Shown: positions 1-7,860 of the stretch, in pieces | How positions within the stretch are numbered: position 1 is the stretch's first letter | Layout: each line of letters begins with the position of its first letter | Assembly: GCA_040753075.1 (NCBI GenBank) | Contig: JBFMHA010000072.1 | Coordinates: forward strand, 1 to 19,749 | Length of the DNA: 19,749 bases | Origin: UBA6814 sp040753075 | Lineage (GTDB): Bacteria; Desulfobacterota; Desulfovibrionia; Desulfovibrionales; Desulfovibrionaceae | Direction of reading: 5' to 3' | Translations under genes and position numbers: made by a program | The notes under the pieces: model-generated | Databases searched by the model: none | Told to the model about the DNA's origin: nothing | Seen by the model: the letters and a program-made list of their open reading frames with translations, nothing else

Positions 1-2204
1 CGCAGGGCCGAGATCAGGGCCGCGGCCAGGCCCGCGGCCAGGACTCCCATTCCGGCCTGGGCCGGGGTCCAGGGCAGGTCCGGCCCGGCCGCGGCGCGCA
101 GGGCCTCCATGCGGCCCCAGGCGTAGTCCCAGTCCTGGCCCCGGGGCAGGTAGAAGGGGATGAGCAGCGGGGCCCAGGTGGCGAAGCGGCGCAGGCCCTC
201 GGGGATGTGCCGGGTGCGGGCCGAGTGGCCCACCAGCCGGGCGGCCTTCTCGTCCAGGATGTCCACGCCCACGAAGGAGAGGTTCACCAGGGTGGCCACC
301 CGCAGTCCCATGTGGTCGATCCAGATGGCGATGCGCAGCCAGTCGTGCACCAGCATGAGCAGGAAGAGGTTCAGGCTCCAGGCCCGGAAGGCCCCGGGGT
401 CCACGGACATGCCCTGGAACATGGCGGCCAGCGTGCGCAGGGCGCCGTCCTGGTTGTACCAGGCGGGGTCCGGGGACATGCGCAGGAAGGAGTAGATGAT
501 GGGGGCCATCCACAGGCCCCAGCGCAGCACGCGGATGGCCTGCTCCACCAGCCCCACCGCGCCGCGGCGGGTGAAGAGGTCCTTCAGGGGCCGGGCGCTG
601 CGCTTCAGGAGCGCGGTGAGCAGCACCAGGTTCACGCTGAAGAGCGGCGCGGCCAGGGACCAGTTGATGACCCCGGACACGGCCTCGGCGTAGAACAGCC
701 GCACCCCGCCCGCGGGCTGGCCCAGGGGCATGGCCCCCCATTTGTTGAACAGGGGGTAGATGACGTAGTCCTCGATCTGGATGCCCGCCGCCGGGAAATG
801 CAGGGCCGCGTACTTGGCGTACTTGGCCGCGATGACCGCCAGCTGCGCCGCGTCCAGGTACCAGGCCAGGGCCCCGCCCGCGGCCGCGCCCAGGAGCAGG
901 CCCAGGCCGTATATCTTCCAGGTCTGGAGCCGGCCCCGCCGGCCGGCGGCCACCAGCGCGCCGTCGCGCAGCAGGTCCACCCCGGCGTAGGCCGTCGCGC
1001 CCACGGCGCAGCCGTACACGAAGCGCATCCCCGGATCCACGGCCTGCACCGCGGCCAGGAGCGCGGAGCCCACCCCCACCCCCACCACCATGCCCCGGGC
1101 GTAGTGGGCCGGGTCCTTGGCGCTGTGTCCCAGGCGGGGGAAGAAGGCCGGGCTGCCGTCGAAGGTCTCCAGGATGGTCTTGGCCAGGGGGAAGGCCAGG
1201 GCCCCGAACAGGGCGCAACTCAGGAAGGAGTGGCCCACGATGGCGTCCCTGACCGCGGCCGAGCCGGCCAGGAGCGCGCCCGTGTGGACCACGGCCATGA
1301 ACACCCCGCTGTACGCCGCGCCCTTCTTGAACCCGGAGGCCAGGTGCTCGCCGACCCAGAAGGAGGACGGAGTCTTGCCGTGCAGGGCGTCGAGCAGCAC
1401 GCCGGTGACCAGGAAGGTCTCGGCCCACAGCCCGGCCTGGGAGAACATGGCGGCGGCGATGGCCGCCAGGGTGGCGGGCAGGAGCGGCCAGGACGCCAGC
1501 GCCGCGGCGGAGCCCCAGTCCGCCGCCGGCGGAGTGACGGCCGCGGCCAGGGCGCCGGCGGCCAGGGCCAGCTGGATGCGCCGGCGTCCGGCCGGGCGGC
1601 CGGAGAGGAGCAGGCTCAGGGCCTGGACCACGGCCTGGTTCAGGACCAGGAGGTTCAGGAAGCGGCCGGCCAGGGCCAGGAGGGCCGGGCTGTCGGCCAG
1701 GCCCAGGGTGGCGATGCGGCCCAGGCGCTCCACCAGGGCCGGGTTGGCCAGGAGCAGCAGCCAGTTGAACAGGAAAGGCGCGGCCAGCACGCAGAGGCTG
1801 GCCAGGGCCTGGGGGTGCGTGCGCCGGCCCGCGCAGGACTGGAACACCAGGACCAGGTGGGCCAGGCAGCCCGTGGCCGCGGCCAGGCCGGTGAAGCGCA
1901 GGACGCCGGCGAAGGTGGCGGGAATCTCCCAGATGTGCAGGCCCGGGTCCGCGGCCAGGGCCAGCAGCGCCGGGACCAGGAAGTCGGCCAGGGCCTCGCT
2001 CGGGCGCAGGTGGCGGCCGGTGCAGCAGCGGGCCACGAGCCAGGTGGCGGCCTGGGCGGCCTGGCCGGCCAGGCCGGCGGCGGCCGGGGTCCCGCCGCGC
2101 AGGGCGGCCAGGGCGCAGCCCGTGGCGGCCGCGGCGGCCAGGGCGCAGTGCAGGGAGGAGAGCAGGCGGCCGGGAGCCGGGGCCGCGCCGGAAGCGCAGG
2201 ACAT
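1..2204 (-). CDS. Large multi-spanning membrane protein, N-terminal part (C-terminus outside window)
   Basis: An uninterrupted minus-strand frame runs from an ATG at 2204 to the window edge, about 734 codons without a stop. A GAGG-type ribosome site lies just upstream of the ATG. The product begins MSCASGAAPAPGRLL and is dominated by Ala/Leu-rich hydrophobic stretches separated by short charged loops, so it is a polytopic inner-membrane protein with many helices. Around residue 630 a more conserved-looking segment reads HDWLRIAIWIDHMGLR, followed by a loop with FVGVDILDEKAARLVGHSAR. I do not recognise the family with certainty. The long membrane module reminds me weakly of the N-terminal part of very large cyclic-glucan-synthase-like proteins (GT84/GH94 type), but no catalytic domain is visible here. 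It is transcribed divergently from the response regulator gene at 2382. That it is a real membrane protein is fairly sure; the function is unknown. Confidence 0.75.
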   Translation of the reverse strand, partial: MSCASGAAPAPGRLLSSLHCALAAAAATGCALAALRGGTPAAAGLAGQAAQAATWLVARCCTGRHLRPSEALADFLVPALLALAADPGLHIWEIPATFAGVLRFTGLAAATGCLAHLVLVFQSCAGRRTHPQALASLCVLAAPFLFNWLLLLANPALVERLGRIATLGLADSPALLALAGRFLNLLVLNQAVVQALSLLLSGRPAGRRRIQLALAAGALAAAVTPPAADWGSAAALASWPLLPATLAAIAAAMFSQAGLWAETFLVTGVLLDALHGKTPSSFWVGEHLASGFKKGAAYSGVFMAVVHTGALLAGSAAVRDAIVGHSFLSCALFGALAFPLAKTILETFDGSPAFFPRLGHSAKDPAHYARGMVVGVGVGSALLAAVQAVDPGMRFVYGCAVGATAYAGVDLLRDGALVAAGRRGRLQTWKIYGLGLLLGAAAGGALAWYLDAAQLAVIAAKYAKYAALHFPAAGIQIEDYVIYPLFNKWGAMPLGQPAGGVRLFYAEAVSGVINWSLAAPLFSVNLVLLTALLKRSARPLKDLFTRRGAVGLVEQAIRVLRWGLWMAPIIYSFLRMSPDPAWYNQDGALRTLAAMFQGMSVDPGAFRAWSLNLFLLMLVHDWLRIAIWIDHMGLRVATLVNLSFVGVDILDEKAARLVGHSARTRHIPEGLRRFATWAPLLIPFYLPRGQDWDYAWGRMEALRAAAGPDLPWTPAQAGMGVLAAGLAAALISAL

Positions 2205-2291
2205 GACCCACCTCTCAGGAAGCGCGTGCGCCGGGTTTCGGGCCGGAGCCCCGGTCCCGGCGTCACCTCCCAGATACGCGAGGTACGGGTC

Positions 2292-2324
2292 GCAAGGCAA
2301 CAGCCCGCGGGGCTTACGCCTTGC
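2292..2324. promoter_or_regulatory. Two-step inverted repeat upstream of the response regulator
   Basis: GCAAGGC (2292-2298) pairs perfectly with GCCTTGC (2318-2324), and inside it AGCCC (2302-2306) pairs with GGGCT (2310-2314) around a 3-nt loop. The right arm overlaps the predicted -35 element (2321-2326) of the gene at 2382. This could be an operator in the divergent region or an RNA hairpin. The pairing is seen directly; the role is inferred. Confidence 0.5.
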
Positions 2325-2350
2325 CTTCGGGCCGGGAAAGCGTCTATACC
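2321..2350 (+). promoter_or_regulatory. Putative sigma70 promoter of the response regulator gene
   Basis: TTGCCT (2321-2326) is followed after 18 nt by TATACC (2345-2350). Each hexamer matches four of six consensus bases. The site lies about 30 nt before the ATG, ahead of an AGGAGG ribosome site at 2366-2371. Confidence 0.4.
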
Positions 2351-2381
2351 CGAAGCAGGGACGCCAGGAGGTTCCCGGCCC

Positions 2382-3113
2382 ATGTCAGACGCCACCATCC
2401 TCGTCGTGGACGACGCCCCCATCCAGGTCCGCCTCATGGACCAGGTGCTGAACAAGCACTACCGCGTGATCCAGGCCGGCTCCGGCGAGGAGGCCCTGGC
2501 CGCGGCCCGGTCCCGGGCCCCGGACCTGATCCTCCTGGACATCCAGATGCCCGGCATGGACGGCTTCGCCGTGTTCCACGCCCTGCAGGCCGAGGAGGCC
2601 CTCCGGGACATCCCGGTGGTGTTCCTCACCGCGTTGGACGCGGAGCAGGACCAGGTCCAGGCCCTGGAGGCGGGCGGGGCGGACTACATCACCAAGCCCT
2701 GCCCTGCCCGGATCCTCCTGGCCCGGGTCCGCACCCAACTCGAACTCAAGCGCAGCCGCGACCGCCTGGCCGAGAGCGAGGCCCGCTACCGCGCCCTGTT
2801 CCTGCACAGCCCCCAGCCCGTGGCGGTCTGGCGCATCCGGGACGGACTGATCCGCCTGGAGGAGCACAACCTGGCCGCGCAGCGTCTCTGCCAGCGGCTG
2901 ATGGGGCCGCCCGGCATCGCGCCGGGGGACGCCCCCCCGGACCTGCCCGGCCTGGCCGAGTCCCTGGAGCAGTGCCTCCGGGCCGGCCGGGAAGAGCGTT
3001 TCGATCTGCATGCGAAGGATCTCGCCGGGCGGCCGGTGCGCCTGGCGGCCCATTTTGTCAGCGTCCCGCCGGACACGGCGCTCATGGTCTGCGAGGAGGT
3101 CGCGCCGGCGTAG
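2382..3113 (+). CDS. Response regulator: receiver domain plus PAS-like domain
   Basis: A 243-residue cytoplasmic signalling protein. Residues 5-120 form a CheY-like receiver: acidic pocket D10-D11, phospho-acceptor D53 in LILLDIQMPGMDG, T83 in the FLTALD segment and K105 in DYITKP. Residues about 128-240 begin with a short helix and ESEARYRALF, a typical PAS-domain start, but there is no DNA-binding, GGDEF, EAL or kinase output domain afterwards. It probably relays a phosphoryl signal by protein contact. The start is the ATG with AGGAGG 10 nt upstream; the same frame stays open far upstream (from 207) only because it runs antisense to the neighbouring membrane-protein gene. No histidine kinase is adjacent; the orphan kinase at 14366-16153 is a conceivable partner, but nothing in the sequence links them. 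Family assignment is secure, role is not. Confidence 0.9.
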   Translation: MSDATILVVDDAPIQVRLMDQVLNKHYRVIQAGSGEEALAAARSRAPDLILLDIQMPGMDGFAVFHALQAEEALRDIPVVFLTALDAEQDQVQALEAGGADYITKPCPARILLARVRTQLELKRSRDRLAESEARYRALFLHSPQPVAVWRIRDGLIRLEEHNLAAQRLCQRLMGPPGIAPGDAPPDLPGLAESLEQCLRAGREERFDLHAKDLAGRPVRLAAHFVSVPPDTALMVCEEVAPA

Positions 3114-3120
3114 CCTCGCC

Positions 3121-3150
3121 TTGACCCTCCCCGGTCCGCGGGCGTACATT
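3121..3150 (+). promoter_or_regulatory. Putative sigma70 promoter of the hemerythrin gene
   Basis: TTGACC (3121-3126, five of six consensus) and TACATT (3145-3150, four of six) are separated by 18 nt and begin 8 nt after the response regulator stop codon. A hairpin follows in the predicted leader: CCCGCC (3161-3166) pairs with GGCGGG (3172-3177). The hemerythrin can therefore be transcribed apart from the regulator. Confidence 0.45.
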
Positions 3151-3210
3151 CGGCCTATGGCCCGCCATCCCGGCGGGCGGGACCGAACGGAATCTCCGAG
3201 GGAGGCAGCC

Positions 3211-3618
3211 ATGGCCCGCATCCGATGGGACGACTCCATGCGTTACGGCGTGGCCGAACTGGACGAGCTGCACGAGGACCTGACCGCGGTCATCGGGGAC
3301 CTCGCCGACGCGCACCTGCGCGGCGCTGATCCGGAACTGCTCGAGGACATGGCCGAGGAGCTCTACGACCTGGCCCTGCACGTGTTCGGGGTGGAGGAGG
3401 AGCGCATGGAGGAGCACGGGTACGCCCGGACCGCGGAGCACAAGGCCGCGCACGCGGCCATCCTGCGCGAATGCGCCGCCCCGCTCATGGACTACCTCGA
3501 CGGCGAAGCCGAGCTTACCTGCGCCCTGCTGGACGACCTGGCCGCCCGCTGGACCGCCCACCTGGCCGGGGAGGACCGCGCCCTGGCCCAGGCCCTGGCC
3601 GGTCCGCCCGCGGTTTGA
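3211..3618 (+). CDS. Bacteriohemerythrin (single domain)
   Basis: A 135-residue four-helix-bundle protein expected to bind O2 at a non-haem di-iron centre in the cytoplasm. It is single-domain with no membrane segment, as in stand-alone bacteriohemerythrins. The expected ligands can be read in order: H21 in LDELH; H57 and the E62-E63 pair in ALHVFGVEEERM; H77 and H81 in EHKAAH; H117 and D122 in AHLAGED. The start is the ATG at 3211, preceded by GGGAGG and starting MARIRWDDSM, the usual W near the N-terminus. An oddity is that H57 sits one residue further from the Glu pair than in the usual HFxxEExxM motif. Such proteins are commonly used by anaerobes for oxygen sensing, storage or detoxification; protection of the Fe-S assembly genes just downstream is an attractive but unproven link. 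Confidence 0.9.
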   Translation: MARIRWDDSMRYGVAELDELHEDLTAVIGDLADAHLRGADPELLEDMAEELYDLALHVFGVEEERMEEHGYARTAEHKAAHAAILRECAAPLMDYLDGEAELTCALLDDLAARWTAHLAGEDRALAQALAGPPAV

Positions 3619-3628
3619 CCCGGGTCAA
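3615..3628. promoter_or_regulatory. Perfect 14-bp palindrome over the hemerythrin stop codon
   Basis: TTGACCCGGGTCAA is identical to its own reverse complement and contains the TGA stop of the hemerythrin gene. It lies about 40 nt upstream of the predicted nifU promoter and more than 200 nt upstream of the nifU start codon. It is not followed by a T-run, so an operator is more likely than a terminator. Confidence 0.35.
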
Positions 3629-3667
3629 GGACCGGCCAGGCCGCGAGCCCTATCAAAAAGCCAGGGA

Positions 3668-3695
3668 TTGCCTTTTCCGGCTCCGGCCCCATAGT
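3668..3695 (+). promoter_or_regulatory. Putative promoter of the nifU-nifS-cysK-cysE operon
   Basis: TTGCCT (3668-3673) and CATAGT (3690-3695) are spaced by 16 nt within the only AT-richer patch of the 223-nt gap before nifU. Each hexamer has four consensus matches. This predicts a leader of roughly 140 nt. No -24/-12 (sigma54) motif was seen, which argues against classical nitrogen-fixation control. Confidence 0.35.
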
Positions 3696-3841
3696 ATGCG
3701 GAGCGGAAAATGCGCAGCGCTTCCGCAGGCCGGGTCCCGCGCGCGCTCCCGCCGCCGGCGGGGATGCGCAGGGGCCGGGCTGCGGGGCGCAGTTCCGGAG
3801 TCCATGCTCCCGGCAGGGTCCGGGAGAACACGGAGGCCGCC

Positions 3842-4687
3842 ATGTGGGAATACACGGACAAGGTGCGCGAACACTTCCTGAACCCGCGCAACGTGGGCGA
3901 CATGCCCGACGCCGACGCGGTGGGCGAGGTGGGCAGCCTGGCCTGCGGCGACGCGCTCAAGCTCTATCTCAAGGTGGACGCCGACGGGCGCATCGTGGAC
4001 GCCCGCTTCCAGACCTTCGGCTGCGCCTCGGCCATCGCCTCCTCCTCGGTGCTCACCGAGCTCATCAAGGGCAAGACCGTGGACGAGGCCCTCAAGATCG
4101 GCAACAAGGACATCGCCGCGGCCCTGGGCGGCCTGCCCCGGGAGAAGATGCACTGCTCGGTCATGGGCCGGGAGGCCCTGGAGGCGGCCGTCAAGAACCT
4201 GCGCGGCGAGGCCCCGCCCCAGGCCCATCCCGAGGGCGAGGTGGTGTGCCGCTGCTTCGGGGTCACGGACGAGCAGATCCGCCGCGCGGTGCGGGAGAAC
4301 GGCCTGACCACCGTGGCCGAGGTCACCGACTACACCAAGGCCGGCGGCGGGTGCGAGGAGTGCCACGACCGCATCGCCGAGCTCATCGCCGAGGCGCGCG
4401 GGGAGGCGGCCCCGGCCGCGCCTGCGCCGGAGGCGCCCCGGCCCCTGACCAACCTGCAGCGCATGCAGCGGGTCATGCAGGTGCTGGACGAGGAGATCCG
4501 GCCCAGCCTGAGGAAGGACGGCGGGGACATCGAGCTCATCGACATCGAGGGCCGCAAGGTGCTGGTGGCCCTGCGCCGGGCCTGCGCCGGCTGCCCCTCC
4601 AGCCAGATCACCCTCACCGACTTCGTGGAGCGCAAGCTCCAGGAGCTGGTGGAGCCGGACATCACGGTGCAGGAGGTGCGGCCATGA
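3842..4687 (+). CDS. nifU: NifU-type Fe-S cluster assembly scaffold protein
   Basis: A 281-residue scaffold on which [2Fe-2S] and [4Fe-4S] clusters are built from NifS-derived sulfur before transfer to apoproteins. All three NifU modules are present. Residues 1-125 are IscU-like, with C35, D37, C61 and C105. Residues 134-185 form the Bfd-like [2Fe-2S] domain, with C136, C138, C171 and C174. Residues 205-281 are the Nfu domain, with C248 and C251 in CAGC. Pro/Ala-rich linkers separate them. The start is the ATG at 3842, giving the family N-terminus MWEYTDKVREHFLNPRN with GGAGG upstream; an upstream in-frame extension to 3710 has no family similarity. The stop overlaps the nifS start (ATGA), implying translational coupling. 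No nitrogenase genes are visible, so it probably serves general Fe-S assembly. Confidence 0.96.
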   Translation: MWEYTDKVREHFLNPRNVGDMPDADAVGEVGSLACGDALKLYLKVDADGRIVDARFQTFGCASAIASSSVLTELIKGKTVDEALKIGNKDIAAALGGLPREKMHCSVMGREALEAAVKNLRGEAPPQAHPEGEVVCRCFGVTDEQIRRAVRENGLTTVAEVTDYTKAGGGCEECHDRIAELIAEARGEAAPAAPAPEAPRPLTNLQRMQRVMQVLDEEIRPSLRKDGGDIELIDIEGRKVLVALRRACAGCPSSQITLTDFVERKLQELVEPDITVQEVRP

Positions 4688-5868
4688 GCGAGGTCTACCT
4701 GGACAACAACGCCACCACCCGGGTGGACCCGGCGGTGCTTGCGGCCATGCTCCCCTTCTTCGGCGAGCGCTACGGCAACCCCTCCTCCATGCACGCCTTC
4801 GGCGGCGGGGTGGGCCGGGACGTGGCCCGGGCCCGGGAGCAGGTGGCCGCGCTCCTGGGGTGCTCCCCCCGGGAGGTGCTCTTCACCTCCTGCGGCACCG
4901 AGGGCGACAACACCGCCATCCGCTCGGCCCTGGAGGCCCAGCCCGGCAAGCGGCACTTCGTGACCACCCGGGTGGAGCACCCGGCGGTGCTGGGCGTGGC
5001 CCACCGCCTGGAGGAGCAGGGCTGCGACGTGACCCTGCTCGGGGTGGACGACCAGGGACGGCTGGACCTTGAGGAGCTCAGGGCCGCCATCCGCAAGGAC
5101 ACCGCCCTGGTGTCGGTGATGTACGCCAACAACGAGACCGGGGTGGTCTTCCCCCTCCCGGAGATCGCGGACATCTGCAAGGAGCGCGGGGTGCTCCTGC
5201 ACACCGACGCGGTGCAGGCGGCGGGCAAGCTGCCCATCGACCTGGCCAGGCTGCCGGTGGACATGCTCACCCTGTCCGGGCACAAGCTGCACGGGCCCAA
5301 GGGCGTGGGCGCGCTGTTCGTGCGCAAGGGCACGCCGTTCCGGCCGTTCCTGCTGGGCGGCCACCAGGAGCGCGGCCGCCGGGCCGGCACCGAGAACACC
5401 GCCGGGCTGGTGGGCCTGGGCGCGGCCTGCGAGAAGGCCGCGGCGCACATGGACGGGGAGCGGACCCGGGTGGCCGCCCTGCGCGACCGGCTCCAGGCCG
5501 GGCTCGCGGCGTCCATCCCGGAGAACATGGTCAACGGCGGCGAGTCGCCGCGCCTGCCCAACACCCTGTCCATCGCCTTCAAGTACGTGGAGGGCGAGGC
5601 CATCCTGCTCATGCTGGACCGCTTCGGCATCTGCGCCAGTTCGGGCTCGGCCTGCACCTCGGGCAGTCTGGAGCCCTCCCACGTGCTGCGGGCCATGGGC
5701 GTTCCCTTCACCTTCGCCCACGGCTCGGTGCGCTTCTCCCTGTCCCGCTTCACCACGGACGCGGACATCGACCTGGTGCTCAAGGAGCTGCCCGGGATCA
5801 TCGCCCGGCTGCGCGAGATATCCCCCTACAAGGCCGAGGCCGGCGAGCCGCCGGCCTGCACGTGCTGA
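4684..5868 (+). CDS. nifS: Cysteine desulfurase NifS
   Basis: A 394-residue PLP enzyme that converts L-cysteine to alanine and an enzyme-bound persulfide, which is passed to NifU. The sequence shows the N-terminal MSEVYLDNNATTRVD, H99 in the VEHPAVL stacking motif, D175 in HTDAVQ, PLP-lysine K201 in LSGHKLHGPKG, and persulfide-forming C324 in SSGSACTSGSLEPSHVL. That last loop has the form of group I (NifS/IscS-like) desulfurases rather than SufS. The length is normal. The protein ends in a cysteine-bearing tail, PPACTC; such tails are not needed for catalysis and could be a sulfur-relay or metal-binding extra. The ATG overlaps the nifU stop by four bases and cysK starts 7 nt after the stop, so the genes form one operon. 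Confidence 0.96.
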   Translation: MSEVYLDNNATTRVDPAVLAAMLPFFGERYGNPSSMHAFGGGVGRDVARAREQVAALLGCSPREVLFTSCGTEGDNTAIRSALEAQPGKRHFVTTRVEHPAVLGVAHRLEEQGCDVTLLGVDDQGRLDLEELRAAIRKDTALVSVMYANNETGVVFPLPEIADICKERGVLLHTDAVQAAGKLPIDLARLPVDMLTLSGHKLHGPKGVGALFVRKGTPFRPFLLGGHQERGRRAGTENTAGLVGLGAACEKAAAHMDGERTRVAALRDRLQAGLAASIPENMVNGGESPRLPNTLSIAFKYVEGEAILLMLDRFGICASSGSACTSGSLEPSHVLRAMGVPFTFAHGSVRFSLSRFTTDADIDLVLKELPGIIARLREISPYKAEAGEPPACTC

Positions 5869-5875
5869 GGTCCGC

Positions 5876-6808
<933 letters not shown>

Positions 6809-6810
6809 CC

Positions 6811-7743
6811 ATGGCGGACGAGGTCAAGGGAGAGGCCCCCACCCTCAAGGGGGTCATCAAGGAGTTGTGCCGGCCGGCCTCCTACGAGGCGGTGCACCAC
6901 CGCCACTGGCAGGAGGTGCCCATGCCCTCGGGCGCGGCCCTGGCCGAGATGGTGGAGCGGCTGCGCGCGGTGCTCTTCCCGGGCTACTACGGCGACTCCG
7001 AGGTCACGCCCGAGTCCATGGGCTGGCACGTGGGCGCGCACCTGGACGCGGTGTTCCGCATCCTGGCCGAGCAGATCAAGCGCGGCGCCTGCTTCGTGTG
7101 CACCCGGGAGGAGGCGGCCCAGTGCGCGGACTGCGAGGCCAAGGCCCGGGACCTGGCCCTGCGCTTCCTGTCCCGGCTGCCCCGCATCCGGGAGATGCTG
7201 GCCGGCGACGTGGCCGCGGCCTACGAGGGCGACCCCGCGGCCAAGAGCCCGGGGGAGACCATCTACTGCTACCCCAGCATCCTGGCGGTGACCAACCAGC
7301 GCATCGCCCACGAGCTGCACAAGCTGGGGGTGGCCATCATCCCCCGCATCATCACCGAACTGGCCCACTCCCGCACCGGCATCGACATCCATCCCGGGGC
7401 GCAGATCGGCCGGCGGTTCTTCATCGACCACGGCACCGGGGTGGTCATCGGCGAGACCGCGGTCATCGGCGACAACGTGCGGCTCTACCAGGGCGTGACC
7501 CTGGGGGCCAAGAGCTTCCCCAAGGACGAGCGGGGCAACCCCATCAAGGGCATCCCCCGCCACCCCGTGGTGGAGGACGACGTCATCATCTACTCCGGGG
7601 CCACCATCCTGGGCCGGGTGCGGATCGGCAGGGGCTCGGTCATCGGCGGCAACGTGTGGCTCACCCACGACGTGCCCCCGGGCTCCCGGGTCATCCAGCG
7701 CCGCGACGGCGAGGTGCGCGAGGGGAGCGGGGAGGACCTGTAG
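6811..7743 (+). CDS. cysE: Serine O-acetyltransferase
   Basis: A 310-residue enzyme forming O-acetylserine from serine and acetyl-CoA, the committed step of cysteine synthesis. The N-terminal half (1-185) is helical; from about residue 190 a left-handed beta-helix of hexapeptide repeats follows (HPGAQIGRRFFIDHGTG, VVIGETAVIGDN, LYQGVTLGAKS), with the catalytic D206-H207 pair in IDHGTG. The C-terminal tail, SRVIQRRDGEVREGSGEDL, is short and polar, and does not end in the Ile that anchors SAT to CysK in enteric bacteria. Unusual is a four-cysteine element at C94, C97, C105 and C108 in the helical domain, which could bind a metal or Fe-S cluster. It is the last gene of the nifU operon; the AT-rich hairpins 15 nt after the stop codon probably end the transcript. 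Confidence 0.94.
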   Translation: MADEVKGEAPTLKGVIKELCRPASYEAVHHRHWQEVPMPSGAALAEMVERLRAVLFPGYYGDSEVTPESMGWHVGAHLDAVFRILAEQIKRGACFVCTREEAAQCADCEAKARDLALRFLSRLPRIREMLAGDVAAAYEGDPAAKSPGETIYCYPSILAVTNQRIAHELHKLGVAIIPRIITELAHSRTGIDIHPGAQIGRRFFIDHGTGVVIGETAVIGDNVRLYQGVTLGAKSFPKDERGNPIKGIPRHPVVEDDVIIYSGATILGRVRIGRGSVIGGNVWLTHDVPPGSRVIQRRDGEVREGSGEDL

Positions 7744-7757
7744 GCCGCCCCCGCCCG

Positions 7758-7776
7758 AAAAAACCGTTGGTTTTTT
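7758..7776. terminator. AT-rich hairpin terminator, copy 1
   Basis: AAAAAACC (7758-7765) pairs with GGTTTTTT (7769-7776) around GTT, with an extra T after the stem. It starts 15 nt after the cysE stop. Because the stem itself is A-run and T-run, it offers a U-tract in either direction and can serve both converging transcripts. The stem is weak in GC, so efficiency is uncertain. Confidence 0.6.
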
Positions 7777-7823
7777 TGAAAGAATCCTGCCGCGCTCAGG
7801 CCGCGCGGGCCGCCCCCCACCCG

Positions 7824-7841
7824 AAAAAACCGTTGTTTTTT
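7824..7841. terminator. AT-rich hairpin terminator, copy 2
   Basis: AAAAAAC (7824-7830) pairs with GTTTTTT (7835-7841) around CGTT. It is the second copy of the duplicated element, one stem pair shorter than copy 1, and lies 19 nt beyond the stop codon of the minus-strand glycosyltransferase, which it probably terminates. Confidence 0.6.
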
Positions 7842-7860
7842 TGAAAGAAGCCTGCCGCGC

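Noticed and set aside
207..2381. Long plus-strand open frame continuous with the response regulator (would give 968 residues)
   Set aside because: The upstream 725 codons are the antisense of the membrane-protein gene, rich in Gly/Gln/His without any domain. The receiver domain starts exactly at the ATG at 2382 with an AGGAGG site.
3844..4683. Upstream in-frame extension of nifS across nifU
   Set aside because: It is simply nifU read in another frame; NifS begins MSEVYLDNNATT at 4684 as in its family.
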